Below are positions 48,437 to 57,527 of a DNA stretch of 64,000 nt, piece by piece. A program made the translations under genes and the position numbers. Location of the stretch: the NCBI GenBank assembly GCA_023205875.1, contig CP060754.1:1612001-1676000 (forward strand), read 5' to 3'. The stretch's first letter is position 1. Every line of letters starts with the position of its first letter. The notes below the pieces were generated by a model. That model was not told the origin of the DNA and did not search any database. It saw only the letters and a list, made by a program, of their open reading frames with translations. This stretch comes from Chloropicon primus (lineage: Eukaryota > Chlorophyta > Chloropicophyceae > Chloropicales > Chloropicaceae).

Positions 48437-48999
48437 ACTCAGAAGAAATACTGGTGGTTCTGGTGCTGTTGAGGAAGAAGAAGAAGAAAACGACGGGCAT
48501 TTTTGCGGTTTTACTTATTTATTATTGGAAAAAGTCATTATTTTTACTAAAGCCTCGTCCTGTCGTTCGCTTCGAAGAAAGATCCCAACTTTCTTCTTCT
48601 TCTACTTCTCCGTGGGGTGGACCAGGAGGAGGAAAAAGGGGGAAAAAAGTTCCTCCCCACCACCTCTTCTTGCGCCATTAACAACCTCCTTCCTTCTCTC
48701 CAACCTCCTTCCTTTCGTTCACACCCAATTCTTCCTCCGTCCATCTCCGACCATCCGATAAAAAAGCGTTACAGAGAAATTCGCCCCTCCTCCTCGAGCT
48801 GTCGCACGCCTTCCTTGACGGGCGGGAGGCGGAGAGGCAGACCCAAGTGCGCCCGGCATTCGCGCAGACTGAGGAGGAATCGGGCGGGCATTAGGGTGCG
48901 ACGCCATATTGATTCGCGGCGCGGTCGGGACTTGGGATCGTTCACTTGCTGCTCTCCCACGCGCGCGCGCCCACGCAGTTTGCTTCCAAGAAAACCAGG
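48437..48999. other. Intergenic, Misato 3' end to copine/U-box promoter
   Basis: 563 bp containing an AAGAAG run (48472-48488), an AT-rich patch with T-runs (48500-48560), a CTTCTT run (48590-48608), an imperfect CTCCTTCCTT duplication (48687-48715) and a GCGCGCGCGC dinucleotide (48960-48971). No RNA gene or ORF with recognisable content. Confidence 0.5.
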
Positions 49000-50742
49000 A
49001 TGGGCAGCGGGCCAAGCCGGCCCCCCTCCCCCTCAGGGGGCCCGTCGTCGTCGTTGTCGTCGCTGAGGTCGATGAGCAGCAGTTCATTCCGCGACGAGAC
49101 CTCCTCGTGGGTTTTGTCGAGCCACGGCGGCAGCAGCAGGAGCAGCAGCGAGGAGTGCGACTGGATGTACTCGAGCGAGTCCCTGCAGGAGACGCTGGCC
49201 ACGCTCGACCGGATGGGCCTGAGGGGGATGTGCAAGGTCTCCCTGGGCATCAGCTTTGGGAATACGAATGCGACCCTGAACGGGGAAAAGTGTTTCGGGG
49301 GCCGGAGCCTCCACGCCGTCCACCCGAGGTGCAAGACCGTGACCCCGTACGAGGAGGTCCTCGTGTGCTTGAGCCGCTCGCTCGGGGCCCTGACGCGCCC
49401 GGGCAGCATCCGGGCGTTCGGGTTCGGGGACGGCGCCGGGTGCGCCCCAACGGCGCCGAGGCTTTCCTGCTTCCCGTTCCTGAAGAGCGAGAGGAGGTGC
49501 GAGGACTTTGACGAGGTCCACCGGCGGTATCGGTTCCTCGCGAGCCACGTGACGCCCGGCGAGCGGTCGTCCATCGCCCCGGTGATCTACAACGCGATCA
49601 ACCAGATCGAGGCGGACGGCGGGTTCCAGTACAGCGTTCTCGTGATCGTCTCTGACGCCCCGTACTGCGACGGCTTTCGCGGGGCCAAGGCAGCGGGAGC
49701 GGGGGAGCCGGCCTCCGTGACTCTGCTGCGCCAGTTCTCCCGCAAGGGCAGCAAGATCGGGGGCGGCCGATCCCGCGGCCGACCAGAGCCGGTCGGGGGG
49801 AGCCCAGAGACCGAGGAGGACATCGAGAGGGCGGTCGTGGAGGCGTCCAGGTACCCGCTGTCGATCATCTTCGTGGGCGTCGGGGACGACGTGGGCGGCA
49901 AGTTCTCGAGAATGGCCCAGAGGCTCTCCGACCCGAAGTGGCTCTTGCCCGGCCAGCTCTTCAGCAACTTTGGGTTCATCGATTACGACCGGTGCATGTC
50001 GAGCACAAGGAACTTCGAGGCGAGGCAGGTGCCGTTCGTTCACCAGATGCTCAAGCACATTGCCGCCCACCACGCGGCCATACAGGAGCTCTACCACGAG
50101 ATGCTCCACGCGTACCAGAGGAAATGCTTCGCGAGGCGGTCGTCGTCGCTTGGCTCGGAGCTCGCTTACGGCGACGTTCTTCGCGAGATGCCGAGGGAGG
50201 TGGTGGAGGCGGATAGGTTGTACAAGAAGAAGTTCTCCCCCCTGCACGCCCACATCAACAAGTCTGTGACGAGAATCGGGGAGCGAGAGACCCTGGAGGC
50301 GGACGCCCTGAGCATGATTCACGGCAACGCAAGGAGCGTGTGGCACAGCGAGGCCCCGCTCGGCGCTTCCATGGAGGAAGAGATGGAGGCGCGGCTGCAG
50401 CAGCATGTTCTGGGCCGAGCGGGGGACTCCCTCCCCTCGGCGCCCATGTTGCTCGAGCGGTGCGACCACGGCGAGGAGCGCAGCCCCGGGTGCGGTGCGC
50501 GGGCGGTCAAGAGGAGAATCTCGATCCCTCCCATCTACGTCTGCCCCATCACCCAGGGCATGATGAGAGATCCCGTCATCGCCGAGGACGGTTACACGTA
50601 CGAGAGGGAAGCGATCACGGAGTGGGTTCGCCGCTCCGCGAGGTCCCCCATGACAAACACAAAGATGAAGGAGGCAAAGAGGCTCATCCCGAACCACGCC
50701 TTGAGGTCCGCCATCAGCGAGTGGTGCCAAAAGCACGGGTAG
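49000..50742 (+). CDS. Copine-type vWA plus U-box protein (putative E3 ligase, N-myristoylated)
   Basis: 580 aa starting MGSGPSRPP, an N-myristoylation signal, then a Ser-rich region. The copine-type von Willebrand A domain spans about 75-385 (VSLGISFGNTNATLNGEKCF, GGRSLHAV, then FQYSVLVIVSDA and YPLSIIFVGVGDD). The MIDAS DxSxS is replaced by SFGNTN, close to the DFTxSN form of copines. A U-box at about 508-575 (IPPIYVCPITQGMMRDPVIA, then EDGYTYEREAITEW) would recruit E2. Plant RGLG ligases pair the same vWA and an N-myristoyl signal with a RING finger, so this is the same layout with the ligase module swapped. Confidence 0.9.
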   Translation: MGSGPSRPPSPSGGPSSSLSSLRSMSSSSFRDETSSWVLSSHGGSSRSSSEECDWMYSSESLQETLATLDRMGLRGMCKVSLGISFGNTNATLNGEKCFGGRSLHAVHPRCKTVTPYEEVLVCLSRSLGALTRPGSIRAFGFGDGAGCAPTAPRLSCFPFLKSERRCEDFDEVHRRYRFLASHVTPGERSSIAPVIYNAINQIEADGGFQYSVLVIVSDAPYCDGFRGAKAAGAGEPASVTLLRQFSRKGSKIGGGRSRGRPEPVGGSPETEEDIERAVVEASRYPLSIIFVGVGDDVGGKFSRMAQRLSDPKWLLPGQLFSNFGFIDYDRCMSSTRNFEARQVPFVHQMLKHIAAHHAAIQELYHEMLHAYQRKCFARRSSSLGSELAYGDVLREMPREVVEADRLYKKKFSPLHAHINKSVTRIGERETLEADALSMIHGNARSVWHSEAPLGASMEEEMEARLQQHVLGRAGDSLPSAPMLLERCDHGEERSPGCGARAVKRRISIPPIYVCPITQGMMRDPVIAEDGYTYEREAITEWVRRSARSPMTNTKMKEAKRLIPNHALRSAISEWCQKHG

Positions 50743-50898
50743 CAGCAGAGCATCATCAGGAAGGGGGGGACTCCAAACACCAAGACTCATTCATAATCAC
50801 CATCATCATCAATCCTTGATACCAGTTTCCAGCGTCCTCTGATTTATTTTTTTCGAACCAGAAGAGAGAGGTCTGGGTCGATCGATCGAGAGACCACG

Positions 50899-51881
50899 AT
50901 GAACACGCTCAAGGGAACGGACGGAGGGCCGCACACGGGGGTGAGTCACGAGTAGACACGGGCCAAACACGATGCGCATCACGAGAAAGGACGCCTTCTT
51001 TCCCTCCGCTCTCTACCCTCTCTTCTTCAAAGCAAGATCGAAAAACGACGACGACGATCTTTTTTTTTGGGGGGGGTTGTTTGTTTGTTTTTCTTTGCCT
51101 GCTTCGCCTCCGTCGTCGCCCACCGTCTCTAGGTTCGCCCACTGACCTCTTCGTTGCATGTTCTTGGTCCCATTGGGCTTTCTCTCTCCGTTCGTCTCGC
51201 CTCGTTTGTGTTTGGATGATCGATCCCGACGTGCAGACCACGATCGTGGCAGTGGCCTACGACGGAGGTGTTGTGCTGGGCGCGGACTCAAGGGTTAGCA
51301 CGGGCACTTACGTGTCCAACAGAGCCTCAAATAAGATCACGAGCCTGTGCGACAAGGTCTTCCTTTGCAGGTCTGGTTCAGCGGCTCACACCGAGGCCAT
51401 ATCGGACTACGTTCGCTTCTACACCTCGCAGCACGCCTCGGAGATTGGCCAGGGCAAAGAGCCCACGGTGAAGTCTGTTGCGAGTATCTTGAAGCAGATG
51501 AGCTACAGCAACAAGGGTCTCATGGCCGCGATGATTGTGGCGGGCTACGACAAGAAGATGGGCGGCCAGGTTTTCGGCAGCCCGATAGGCGGCACCATGG
51601 TGGAGATGCCCTGGGCCATCGAAGGCAGCGGAAGCACTTACATTTGGAGCTTCTTTGACGACGAGTACAAGGAGGGCATGAGCAGGGAGGAGACCGAGAG
51701 GCTGGTCCTGGAGGGAATCGCCCACGCTATGGCGAGGGACGGTTCCAGTGGCGGCCTCGTCCGGCTCGTGACCGTGGATAAGGATGGGGCCAAGAGCCAA
51801 GTCTTCCAGGGAAAGGACGTCCCGATGATCTTGGGGGACATGGCGGAGCCAAAATCGAACGCGGCGACTGTGGTTTGGTGA
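50899..51881 (+). CDS. PBA1: 20S proteasome subunit beta1 (PSMB6), caspase-like
   Basis: Exons 50899-50940 and 51237-51881 encode 228 aa. Exon 1 carries only the 14-residue propeptide (MNTLKGTDGGPHTG) and exon 2 starts with the catalytic Thr1 (TTIVAVAYDGGVVLGADSRV). The join recreates the autocatalytic Gly-Thr cleavage site exactly. Asp17, Lys33 (ASNKITSL) and the GSGSTYIW loop are present. The length fits PSMB6. Beta1 gives the 20S core its post-acidic cleavage. The 296-bp intron (GTGAGT to GTGCAG) includes runs of T and G. A TGTAATAAA element lies at 51944. Confidence 0.94.
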
Positions 51882-52056
51882 AGGGCCGCCCTTGAGATGA
51901 TACGGCGGCGACGCAAAGAGGTTGTAGAGTTACTATGATGATGTGTAATAAAAGGTTTGCTGACAGCGGAAAGAGAGAGAGGGAGAGGGAGAGGGAGAGA
52001 GAGAGAAAGGAAAAAAAGGCCCCCCTCCTCTCGGCTGCTCACCGCGGTCCCCGGGC

Positions 52057-53235
52057 TCACGCGACCTGCGCGCTCTCGGACTTGCCCCCACCAAACGCGC
52101 TCTGAACCCTCTCCTCAAGCTCCTGCAAGTACTCCACAAGAACCCTCTGCTCGTACATTCCTCCGCTCATTCCAAGGATAATGAGCTCCTTCTTCTTCTG
52201 CAGCTCCACCAGAAGGGCATCCTCGGAGCACGCCTCCTCGGAGGCCATCTTGGCGAGCTTTGCGTTCCACTCCTCCTCGTTGCTCATCAGCAAGCCTTCC
52301 AGGGCCTCTTTGGCGGGCTGGGAGGAAGGCAAGTCGCCCGCCGCCTCGAGAGCCTCGTTCTCGGCCTGGAGCAAAGCCAACTCCGCCTGAGAGGAGAAGT
52401 TGAGGAGGAACTCGGACGCGTACAGCTGGAGGACCTTCTGCAGCAGCGGCACGACCTGTTGGGCCTCCCTGTTCTCCTCGTCCTCCATGGCCTTCTTCAT
52501 CCAGGCGTAGCTCGTGGCCAGCAGGGACTCCATGTCGCAGGGCTCCTCGCCCTCCTCCAAGCCTCCTTCCCCTTGCCCCTGCGCCCCGGTCATCAGCTTG
52601 GCCTTCATGAAAGCCCTCATCTTGTCGATCTCGCCCTCGTTGAGGGGCAGGTGCCACTGCCCCTGCTCGTCCGCCGCCTGCTGGAGCAGCTTGATCAGCC
52701 AGCCCTGCGCGCTGTCCAGGCTCTTCTCGCTCTGCTTCACGAGCTTCTCGGTGATCTTCATGACCAAGTTCGCCAAGTCCGCCATCCTCTCCTTCTCCTC
52801 CGAGCTCTCGCAAGAGTCGGTCCTCATCGCGTACCGCATCCAGAAGCCCTTGTCGAGGGCCAGGAGGCTCTCGCAGACCACATCCAGGACCTGCTGCTCC
52901 CCCGCCCCGTGGGCCTCCACCAACGCGTCTATGAGCATGTCGTTCGCCTTCACCTCCTCCATCTTCTCCTCCATCGTGGGTCCGCCGAAGCCCTTCCCGC
53001 TCGATGACGAGGACGACGACGCCCTGACCCCTCGGTCCCTCCCGAGCGTCGTCATCGTCATCATCATATTCTTCTCCCTTCCCTTGAGAGCCCGGACGTG
53101 GAGGTCACCGAAGTCACCCGCGACTCGTTGTCCGCCTTCCCGTCCACCACCACCCCGCCTCACTCGCGAGGCCTTCCCTCCCGAGCCCAACCGAGGAGCC
53201 CTGCACCTCGCCGCATCCGTTCCCACCCCTCTCAT
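52057..53235 (-). CDS. Uncharacterised helical, probably plastid-targeted protein
   Basis: 392 aa from the ATG at 53235, or 336 aa if translation starts at the ATG run at 53067. The longer start adds an Arg/Gly-rich, transit-like 56 residues and is preferred. The rest is helical and acidic: ANDMLIDALVEAHGAGEQQV, FWMRYAMRTDSCESSEEKER, LPLNEGEIDKMRAFMKAKLM. The general pattern recalls uncharacterised chloroplast proteins of green plants (At4g37920-like), but this is a weak impression. There are no membrane segments or motifs I can name. It is divergent from TTC1. Confidence 0.6.
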   Translation of the reverse strand: MRGVGTDAARCRAPRLGSGGKASRVRRGGGGREGGQRVAGDFGDLHVRALKGREKNMMMTMTTLGRDRGVRASSSSSSSGKGFGGPTMEEKMEEVKANDMLIDALVEAHGAGEQQVLDVVCESLLALDKGFWMRYAMRTDSCESSEEKERMADLANLVMKITEKLVKQSEKSLDSAQGWLIKLLQQAADEQGQWHLPLNEGEIDKMRAFMKAKLMTGAQGQGEGGLEEGEEPCDMESLLATSYAWMKKAMEDEENREAQQVVPLLQKVLQLYASEFLLNFSSQAELALLQAENEALEAAGDLPSSQPAKEALEGLLMSNEEEWNAKLAKMASEEACSEDALLVELQKKKELIILGMSGGMYEQRVLVEYLQELEERVQSAFGGGKSESAQVA

Positions 53236-53457
53236 CCCTCCCTCTCTCCCTCCGCGTGGGTCCCTCCCTTCCTCGAAACGGTCGACCAAGGGACCGATCG
53301 AAAGCTCGCGACGCAAGGCTTCCACTGGCACGCCCCACCTACCCCCTCGTTCCCTCGGCGACCCGGCGTCTCGTCCAGCGCCTCGTCCAGCGTCTCGTCC
53401 CTCTGCCGCCGGCTTTGAAGAAACGGATAAAGCTCCTGGACAGAGCGACGAAAGGCG

Positions 53458-54597
53458 ATGGCTCCGTTCGAGGAGGAGGAGGAGTTCGTTCCGTCGATCG
53501 TGGAGGTGGTGGAGGAGGAGGGCAAGAGTCTGGAGGTGGCGGAGGGTCTCAAGAAGGAAGGGAACGACCTCTTCAAGAGCGAGCAATACGAAAAGTCCCT
53601 GGTAAGTCAAGCAACAGGGACCAACCTCGACCTCCTCTGCCATGCCGTGTGAAGAGGACGGGAAGCGGACGGGGTACCTCTCTTCGAGGGAGGCGACGTT
53701 GGGAAGACACGCATGTGTGCCTATCGATGCTGACAACGACGACGATGACGACGCTTCTCCCCATCCCGGTGTCCCTCTCGTCTCTCTTGCTCCTTGCAGG
53801 AAAAGTATGCCTCGGCCCTGTTGGCCTGCCCATCGACGTGCCAGGTCGAGAGGTCCGTGTACCACTGCAACTCGGCGGCGTGCCACGTGAAGCGAGGGGA
53901 CTTCCTCGAGGGCAAGGAGGAGTGCGACAAGGCCCTGGACCTCAACGAGACGTACGTGAAGGCCTTGATGAGGCGAATCGCTTGCCTCGAGAAGCTGGAC
54001 GAGAAGGAGCAGGAGAAGGGAGACGCCAGCTTTGGTTTCTCGGGCGACGGCCCCCGGGAGGAGCGTGGTTCCGAGGCGCCGGCAGCAGAAGGTGGGTGCC
54101 CGCAGAAACGCTCGAGAGTCTCTCCTCGCGCATCGCATCGCCTCTGACCATCCATTCCGTTCGAACGACGACGACGTGTCGTTTGTGTTCCTTCCGAAAG
54201 CAGGCACGGCGGTGGCGCCCGCGGAACGGGCGAGCCCCAAGAAGGCCAACTACCTGGAGCTGGCGCTGGAGGACTGCAAGAAGTGGGAGGAGCTCGAGCC
54301 GCGGAACCGGGAAGCGTCGGGAAAGAGGAGTGAGCTCGAGAAGAAAATGAAGGACCGGCAGGAGGCGCTCAAGGAGGAAGTGATGGGTAAGTGAGGGCAC
54401 GTCGTGCCACCTAAAATCCGCGCAGCAGGAGGGGGCCCACTGACACGCTCTGCTGCTGAAACCTTCTCCTCGAAATCACAGGCAAGCTCAAGGACTTGGG
54501 CAACAACATTCTGGGCCGGTTCGGCTTGTCCTTGGACAACTTCAAGGCGGAGAAGGACCCCAACACCGGGTCGTACAGCATCAACTTCAAGAAGTAG
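53458..54597 (+). CDS. TTC1: Tetratricopeptide repeat protein 1 (TTC1)
   Basis: Exons 53458-53601, 53800-54091, 54204-54386 and 54482-54597 encode 244 aa. TPR units begin with AEGLKKEGNDLFKSEQYEKS and continue RSVYHCNSAACHVKRGDFLE, then GKEECDKALDLNETYVKALM. The C-terminus KLKDLGNNILGRFGLSLDNF followed by TGSYSINFKK is the TTC1 signature. TTC1 is a cytosolic adaptor reported to bind Hsp90 and Ras/G-alpha proteins. The three introns (198, 112 and 95 bp, all GT-AG) were placed by protein continuity; a linker of low conservation is split by the second. Confidence 0.92.
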
Positions 54598-54725
54598 AGA
54601 GGAGGAGAATGTGTGTTGGGGGGGGGGGGCAGTCGGTTGTCGTCGCCGACGCCGCGAGGCTCTGTAAAAAAAAATGTAAATCCTTGGGTGTGTACAATAA
54701 GAAAAAAAATAGAGAGAGAACCTCG

Positions 54726-55169
54726 TCAGGTGCCCCAGAGCTCCCCCCAGGTGAGGTACGCGAACACCAGCCCGACCAGAGGAACCCCGAGGCCGATGCC
54801 GACGAGAACGGTCAGGATGTTCACCCCGCTCCCCTGGTACGTGTCCCCCGCCCAGTTATCCGTGTACAGGTCCGCCCGATCGATGTTCCTGGACTTGGGT
54901 GGCGCGGTCTTTGCCGCGGCCCGCTTCGTCTCCTCCACGGTGGGAAACGTGAACTTCTCCGAGGAGGAAGCGACCTCCGTCGTCGTCTTGGTCTCCTCAC
55001 CCTCCGAGGCCGACCTGAGGATCCCGCGAGAGGACCTCCCTCCGGTCAGATCCCTGATCAACCCCCCAAGGTGTCCTCGCCGTCCTCGTTGTTGTGGGCT
55101 CCCCTGTTGCACGCTGCCACGACGCAGCAATCTCCCCCTGATGGATTGCCCCCTCCCCATCACCTCCAT
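54726..55169 (-). CDS. Small plastid-type single-span membrane protein, 147 aa
   Basis: The first 50 residues are an Arg/Gly/Ser transit-like sequence. A Ser/Thr/Glu segment follows, then a conserved-looking NIDRADLYTDNWAGDTYQGS immediately before one membrane span (NILTVLVGIGLGVPLVGLVF) and a short tail (AYLTWGELWGT). The topology suggests a thylakoid or envelope protein of the kind attached to photosynthetic complexes. I cannot name a family. It is convergent with TTC1 and divergent from eS27. Confidence 0.7.
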   Translation of the reverse strand: MEVMGRGQSIRGRLLRRGSVQQGSPQQRGRRGHLGGLIRDLTGGRSSRGILRSASEGEETKTTTEVASSSEKFTFPTVEETKRAAAKTAPPKSRNIDRADLYTDNWAGDTYQGSGVNILTVLVGIGLGVPLVGLVFAYLTWGELWGT

Positions 55170-55606
55170 CCTCCCTCAAGAATCCCAAGAAAACAATGAA
55201 TCGAAAGCCCTCGAGACGAAGAACCTCGATGACACCACTGCACCAACCCTCCTCGACCCCTCCGTTCGCCGTCCCCGTCACAAACCTCACAACCAACCTC
55301 TCCTCTCCTCTCAGCCACACAAAACCATGTCCCACCAACCGTCCCCCTCGTGTCCCCGCTATCAGTGTACAAATCAATAATGAGTGTAACGTGGTCTCTT
55401 TTGTTTTCTTCCCTCCCGTGTAGTAAACTCGTGTTTTTTCTTGCGATTATTTTCGGTGGGAGACGTGTTGCTAGTGGCGGCTGCCGCCGAGGAGGTCGCG
55501 AGGGGCGGCAGAAAAGAAAAAGAGGAACGACGACGACGACGACCGGCAACGACTCTCGACCACAACAGGCAAAGCGCAAGAGCTCGAAGACAAGAACAAG
55601 AACAAG
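55170..55606. promoter_or_regulatory. Promoter/5' UTR region of eS27 and divergent plastid protein
   Basis: 437 bp up to the 5'-UTR intron donor of eS27. It has a pyrimidine-rich half (55225-55350), a GACGACGACGACGA run (55529-55545) and an AAGAACAAGAACAAG repeat at the exon end. No coding signal. Confidence 0.45.
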
Positions 55607-55996
55607 GTAAGAACGAGGAACGAGGACGAGGAGGTCGAGGCGTGGAGGTGGGGCGCGCGCGACTCTTTTTTCTTTTCTTCTCTTCTCTTCTCTTCTTTGG
55701 AGGGAACGGAACGGAAAAGATCCCTCCCTCCCACCACGACGGACGAAGCGAGAGGGAGGAGGTTTCTTGCCCGGCCTCTCTCGCTCGCTCTCTTTGTTGG
55801 GTTGGGTTGGGTTGGGAAGAACGCGTGCGTGTTGCCTCTCTTCTCTCGCGGGGGTGCGGCCTTGGAAGAAGCGAAGGGGGGGGGACACGCCTCCTCCTCG
55901 CGCGAGAAGAGGGTTTCTCTCATTTTTAAGTCGACGACAACGTACGGACGTGGTATTGACTCTCCCCCGTGTGTGTGTGTTTTCTCCTCGTCGCAG
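55607..55996 (+). other. Inferred 5'-UTR intron of eS27
   Basis: The donor AAG|GTAAGA at 55607 and the acceptor CTCGTCGCAG ending at 55996 frame 390 bp that is TC-, GGGTT- and GTGT-rich. The acceptor lies one base before the eS27 ATG. It is inferred from the splice-site quality and from the absence of an ATG-initiated extension; ribosomal-protein genes often carry such leader introns. Confidence 0.65.
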
Positions 55997-55997
55997 C

Positions 55998-56258
55998 ATG
56001 GTGCTCCACTCAGATATCGATTTGTTGAACCCCCCAGCCTCCGTAGTCAAGGACCAGCACAAGTTGAAGCGTTTGGTGCAGAGCCCAAACTCCTTCTTCA
56101 TGGACGTCAAGTGCCAGGGATGCTTCAACATCACCACGGTCTTCTCGCACTCCCAGTCGGTGGTCGTGTGCGGAACCTGCGCCGCGGTGTTGTGCCAGCC
56201 TACCGGTGGTAGGGCTAGACTCACAGAGGGCTGCTCCTTCAGAAAGAAGGTCGAGTAA
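55998..56258 (+). CDS. RPS27: 40S ribosomal protein eS27
   Basis: 86 aa, full length. The N-terminus ([16 protein letters not shown]) leads to the strongly conserved [20 protein letters not shown]. The zinc-ribbon cysteines are CQGC (CxxC) and CGTC, and the C-terminus is [20 protein letters not shown]. It is a small-subunit protein of the cytosolic ribosome. TGTAA lies at 56335, 77 bp after the stop. Confidence 0.97.
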   Translation: MVLHSDIDLLNPPASVVKDQHKLKRLVQSPNSFFMDVKCQGCFNITTVFSHSQSVVVCGTCAAVLCQPTGGRARLTEGCSFRKKVE

Positions 56259-56813
56259 GAACCGATAGTGAATAGACACCAACAAAAAAGAAGGGACGAT
56301 AATATCAAAAACGACGGTCTTCTTGGGAAGCTTATGTAAAATTATATTAGCTAAATATTGAGCTTAAACGACAAAACGGGGGACGAGCGCCCGACGCGAC
56401 GACCACCACCACCACCACCCGACAACTCCCTTTCTCGGCGAGCAAGCCGGGGGGTCACCTTTCCTGCCCGGGTCCAAAGCTCCACCGGGGGTCAAGGCCC
56501 GGGCGGCCAGGTGACGCTCCTCACCCCGCCCACCCACAACCACGCTCGCACTCCACGAGGCTGCATCATGTGGCTCTCAATGAAGACCAGCAGCAGGTGC
56601 AGAGTCAGACCAGAATCGACCGACCGATGGGACGGGGGCATCGATGGCTTCGGGAGGCTTGGAGGGGATCAGAGTGGAGGTCACCACGCATCGGAAATGA
56701 AATGATTGCGGGACGTGCGTGTCGCGTCGTCAACTGAAAGGCACCCGCGTGCTCGATATCAACGTCATCATCATCATCATCATCGTCATCGTCATCGTCA
56801 TCGTCATCATCAG
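56259..56813. other. Intergenic, eS27 3' end to J-protein promoter
   Basis: 555 bp: AT-rich sequence to about 56365, then a GC-rich stretch with an ACCACCACC run (56400-56419) and, just before the J-protein ATG, a (CATCAT/CGTCAT)n tract at about 56764-56810. An ORF at 56358-56705 has no recognisable content. No RNA gene identified. Confidence 0.5.
56764..56810. repeat. (ATC/GTC)n triplet repeat
   Basis: An imperfect ATC/GTC repeat ending in ATCATCAG directly before the ATG at 56814. The terminal CAG could also serve as a splice acceptor. Confidence 0.85.
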
Positions 56814-57425
56814 ATGTCCGTTCCAAGGAGGTGTCCGTACGAGACGCTAGGGGTGAAGAGCAGCTCGCGCGACAAGGAGATCAAGGAGGCGTACAGGAAG
56901 CTGGTGTTCAAGTACCACCCTGACAAGTTCGCCAACGCAACGGAGCACCAGAAAGCGCAGGCCAAGAGAAAGTTTCAGGAAGTCTCCGAAGCCTTCGAGG
57001 CCGTAGGCAACAGGGCGAACCGGAACCGATACGACTCGAGAGGGAGGTACGGGAGGGCACACCAGGGCTGGCACGCCTATGCCGGGGGGGCGAGCGCAGA
57101 AGCCTACACATCGGCTGGCTACACTCCGAGACGCCCGCCCAACCCCCTCAAGTCCTTCTTCTCGGCATTCTCCAAGGTGAGCGTGCACGAGCTGGCGCTG
57201 ATGGCGGGAGTCGTCTCTGTCGTGTTCTTGGGAACGAGTGCGATGGACCATGCCTTCACGTCGATGTGGAACACGCACAACGAGGGCAAGCTCTTCGGGA
57301 CGACGTCGCACCGAGATCAGGGCAGCAGCAGCAAGACCAAGGCAGCGGCGGAGAAGCAGAAGCAGAAGACGAAGACGAAGAAGGCCCCCGGCACCAGGAG
57401 GGCGAGGCCCCCCCGGGAGGAGTGA
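56814..57425 (+). CDS. J-domain (DnaJ/HSP40) membrane protein
   Basis: 203 aa. The J domain is at residues 7-72 (CPYETLGVKSSSRDKEIKEA), with the HPD tripeptide in KYHPDKF, so it can stimulate an Hsp70. A Gly/Arg/Tyr linker follows, then a hydrophobic segment (HELALMAGVVSVVFLGTSAM, about 125-144), making it a single-span membrane J-protein. The Lys/Gln-rich tail is basic. J-proteins with a C-terminal span occur in mitochondria, ER and plastids; there is no clear presequence here. It is convergent with RHL1. Confidence 0.9.
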   Translation: MSVPRRCPYETLGVKSSSRDKEIKEAYRKLVFKYHPDKFANATEHQKAQAKRKFQEVSEAFEAVGNRANRNRYDSRGRYGRAHQGWHAYAGGASAEAYTSAGYTPRRPPNPLKSFFSAFSKVSVHELALMAGVVSVVFLGTSAMDHAFTSMWNTHNEGKLFGTTSHRDQGSSSKTKAAAEKQKQKTKTKKAPGTRRARPPREE

Positions 57426-57527
57426 ACTTGCGGCGCCGTGGAGGACCATCCATCGTGGCACGCATAATGTACAATCACTGTATTACAATAACGCTCATTC
57501 TTTTTTCTGACTTGCTTTGGGATTTTC

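Noticed and set aside
49084-50790. 568-codon minus-strand ORF antisense to the copine/U-box gene
   Set aside because: A shadow of the sense codon bias, rich in His/Val/Leu, with no domain.
56358-56705. 115-codon ORF between eS27 and the J-protein
   Set aside because: Low-complexity Pro/Arg/Gly product without homology that I can recognise; listed as intergenic.
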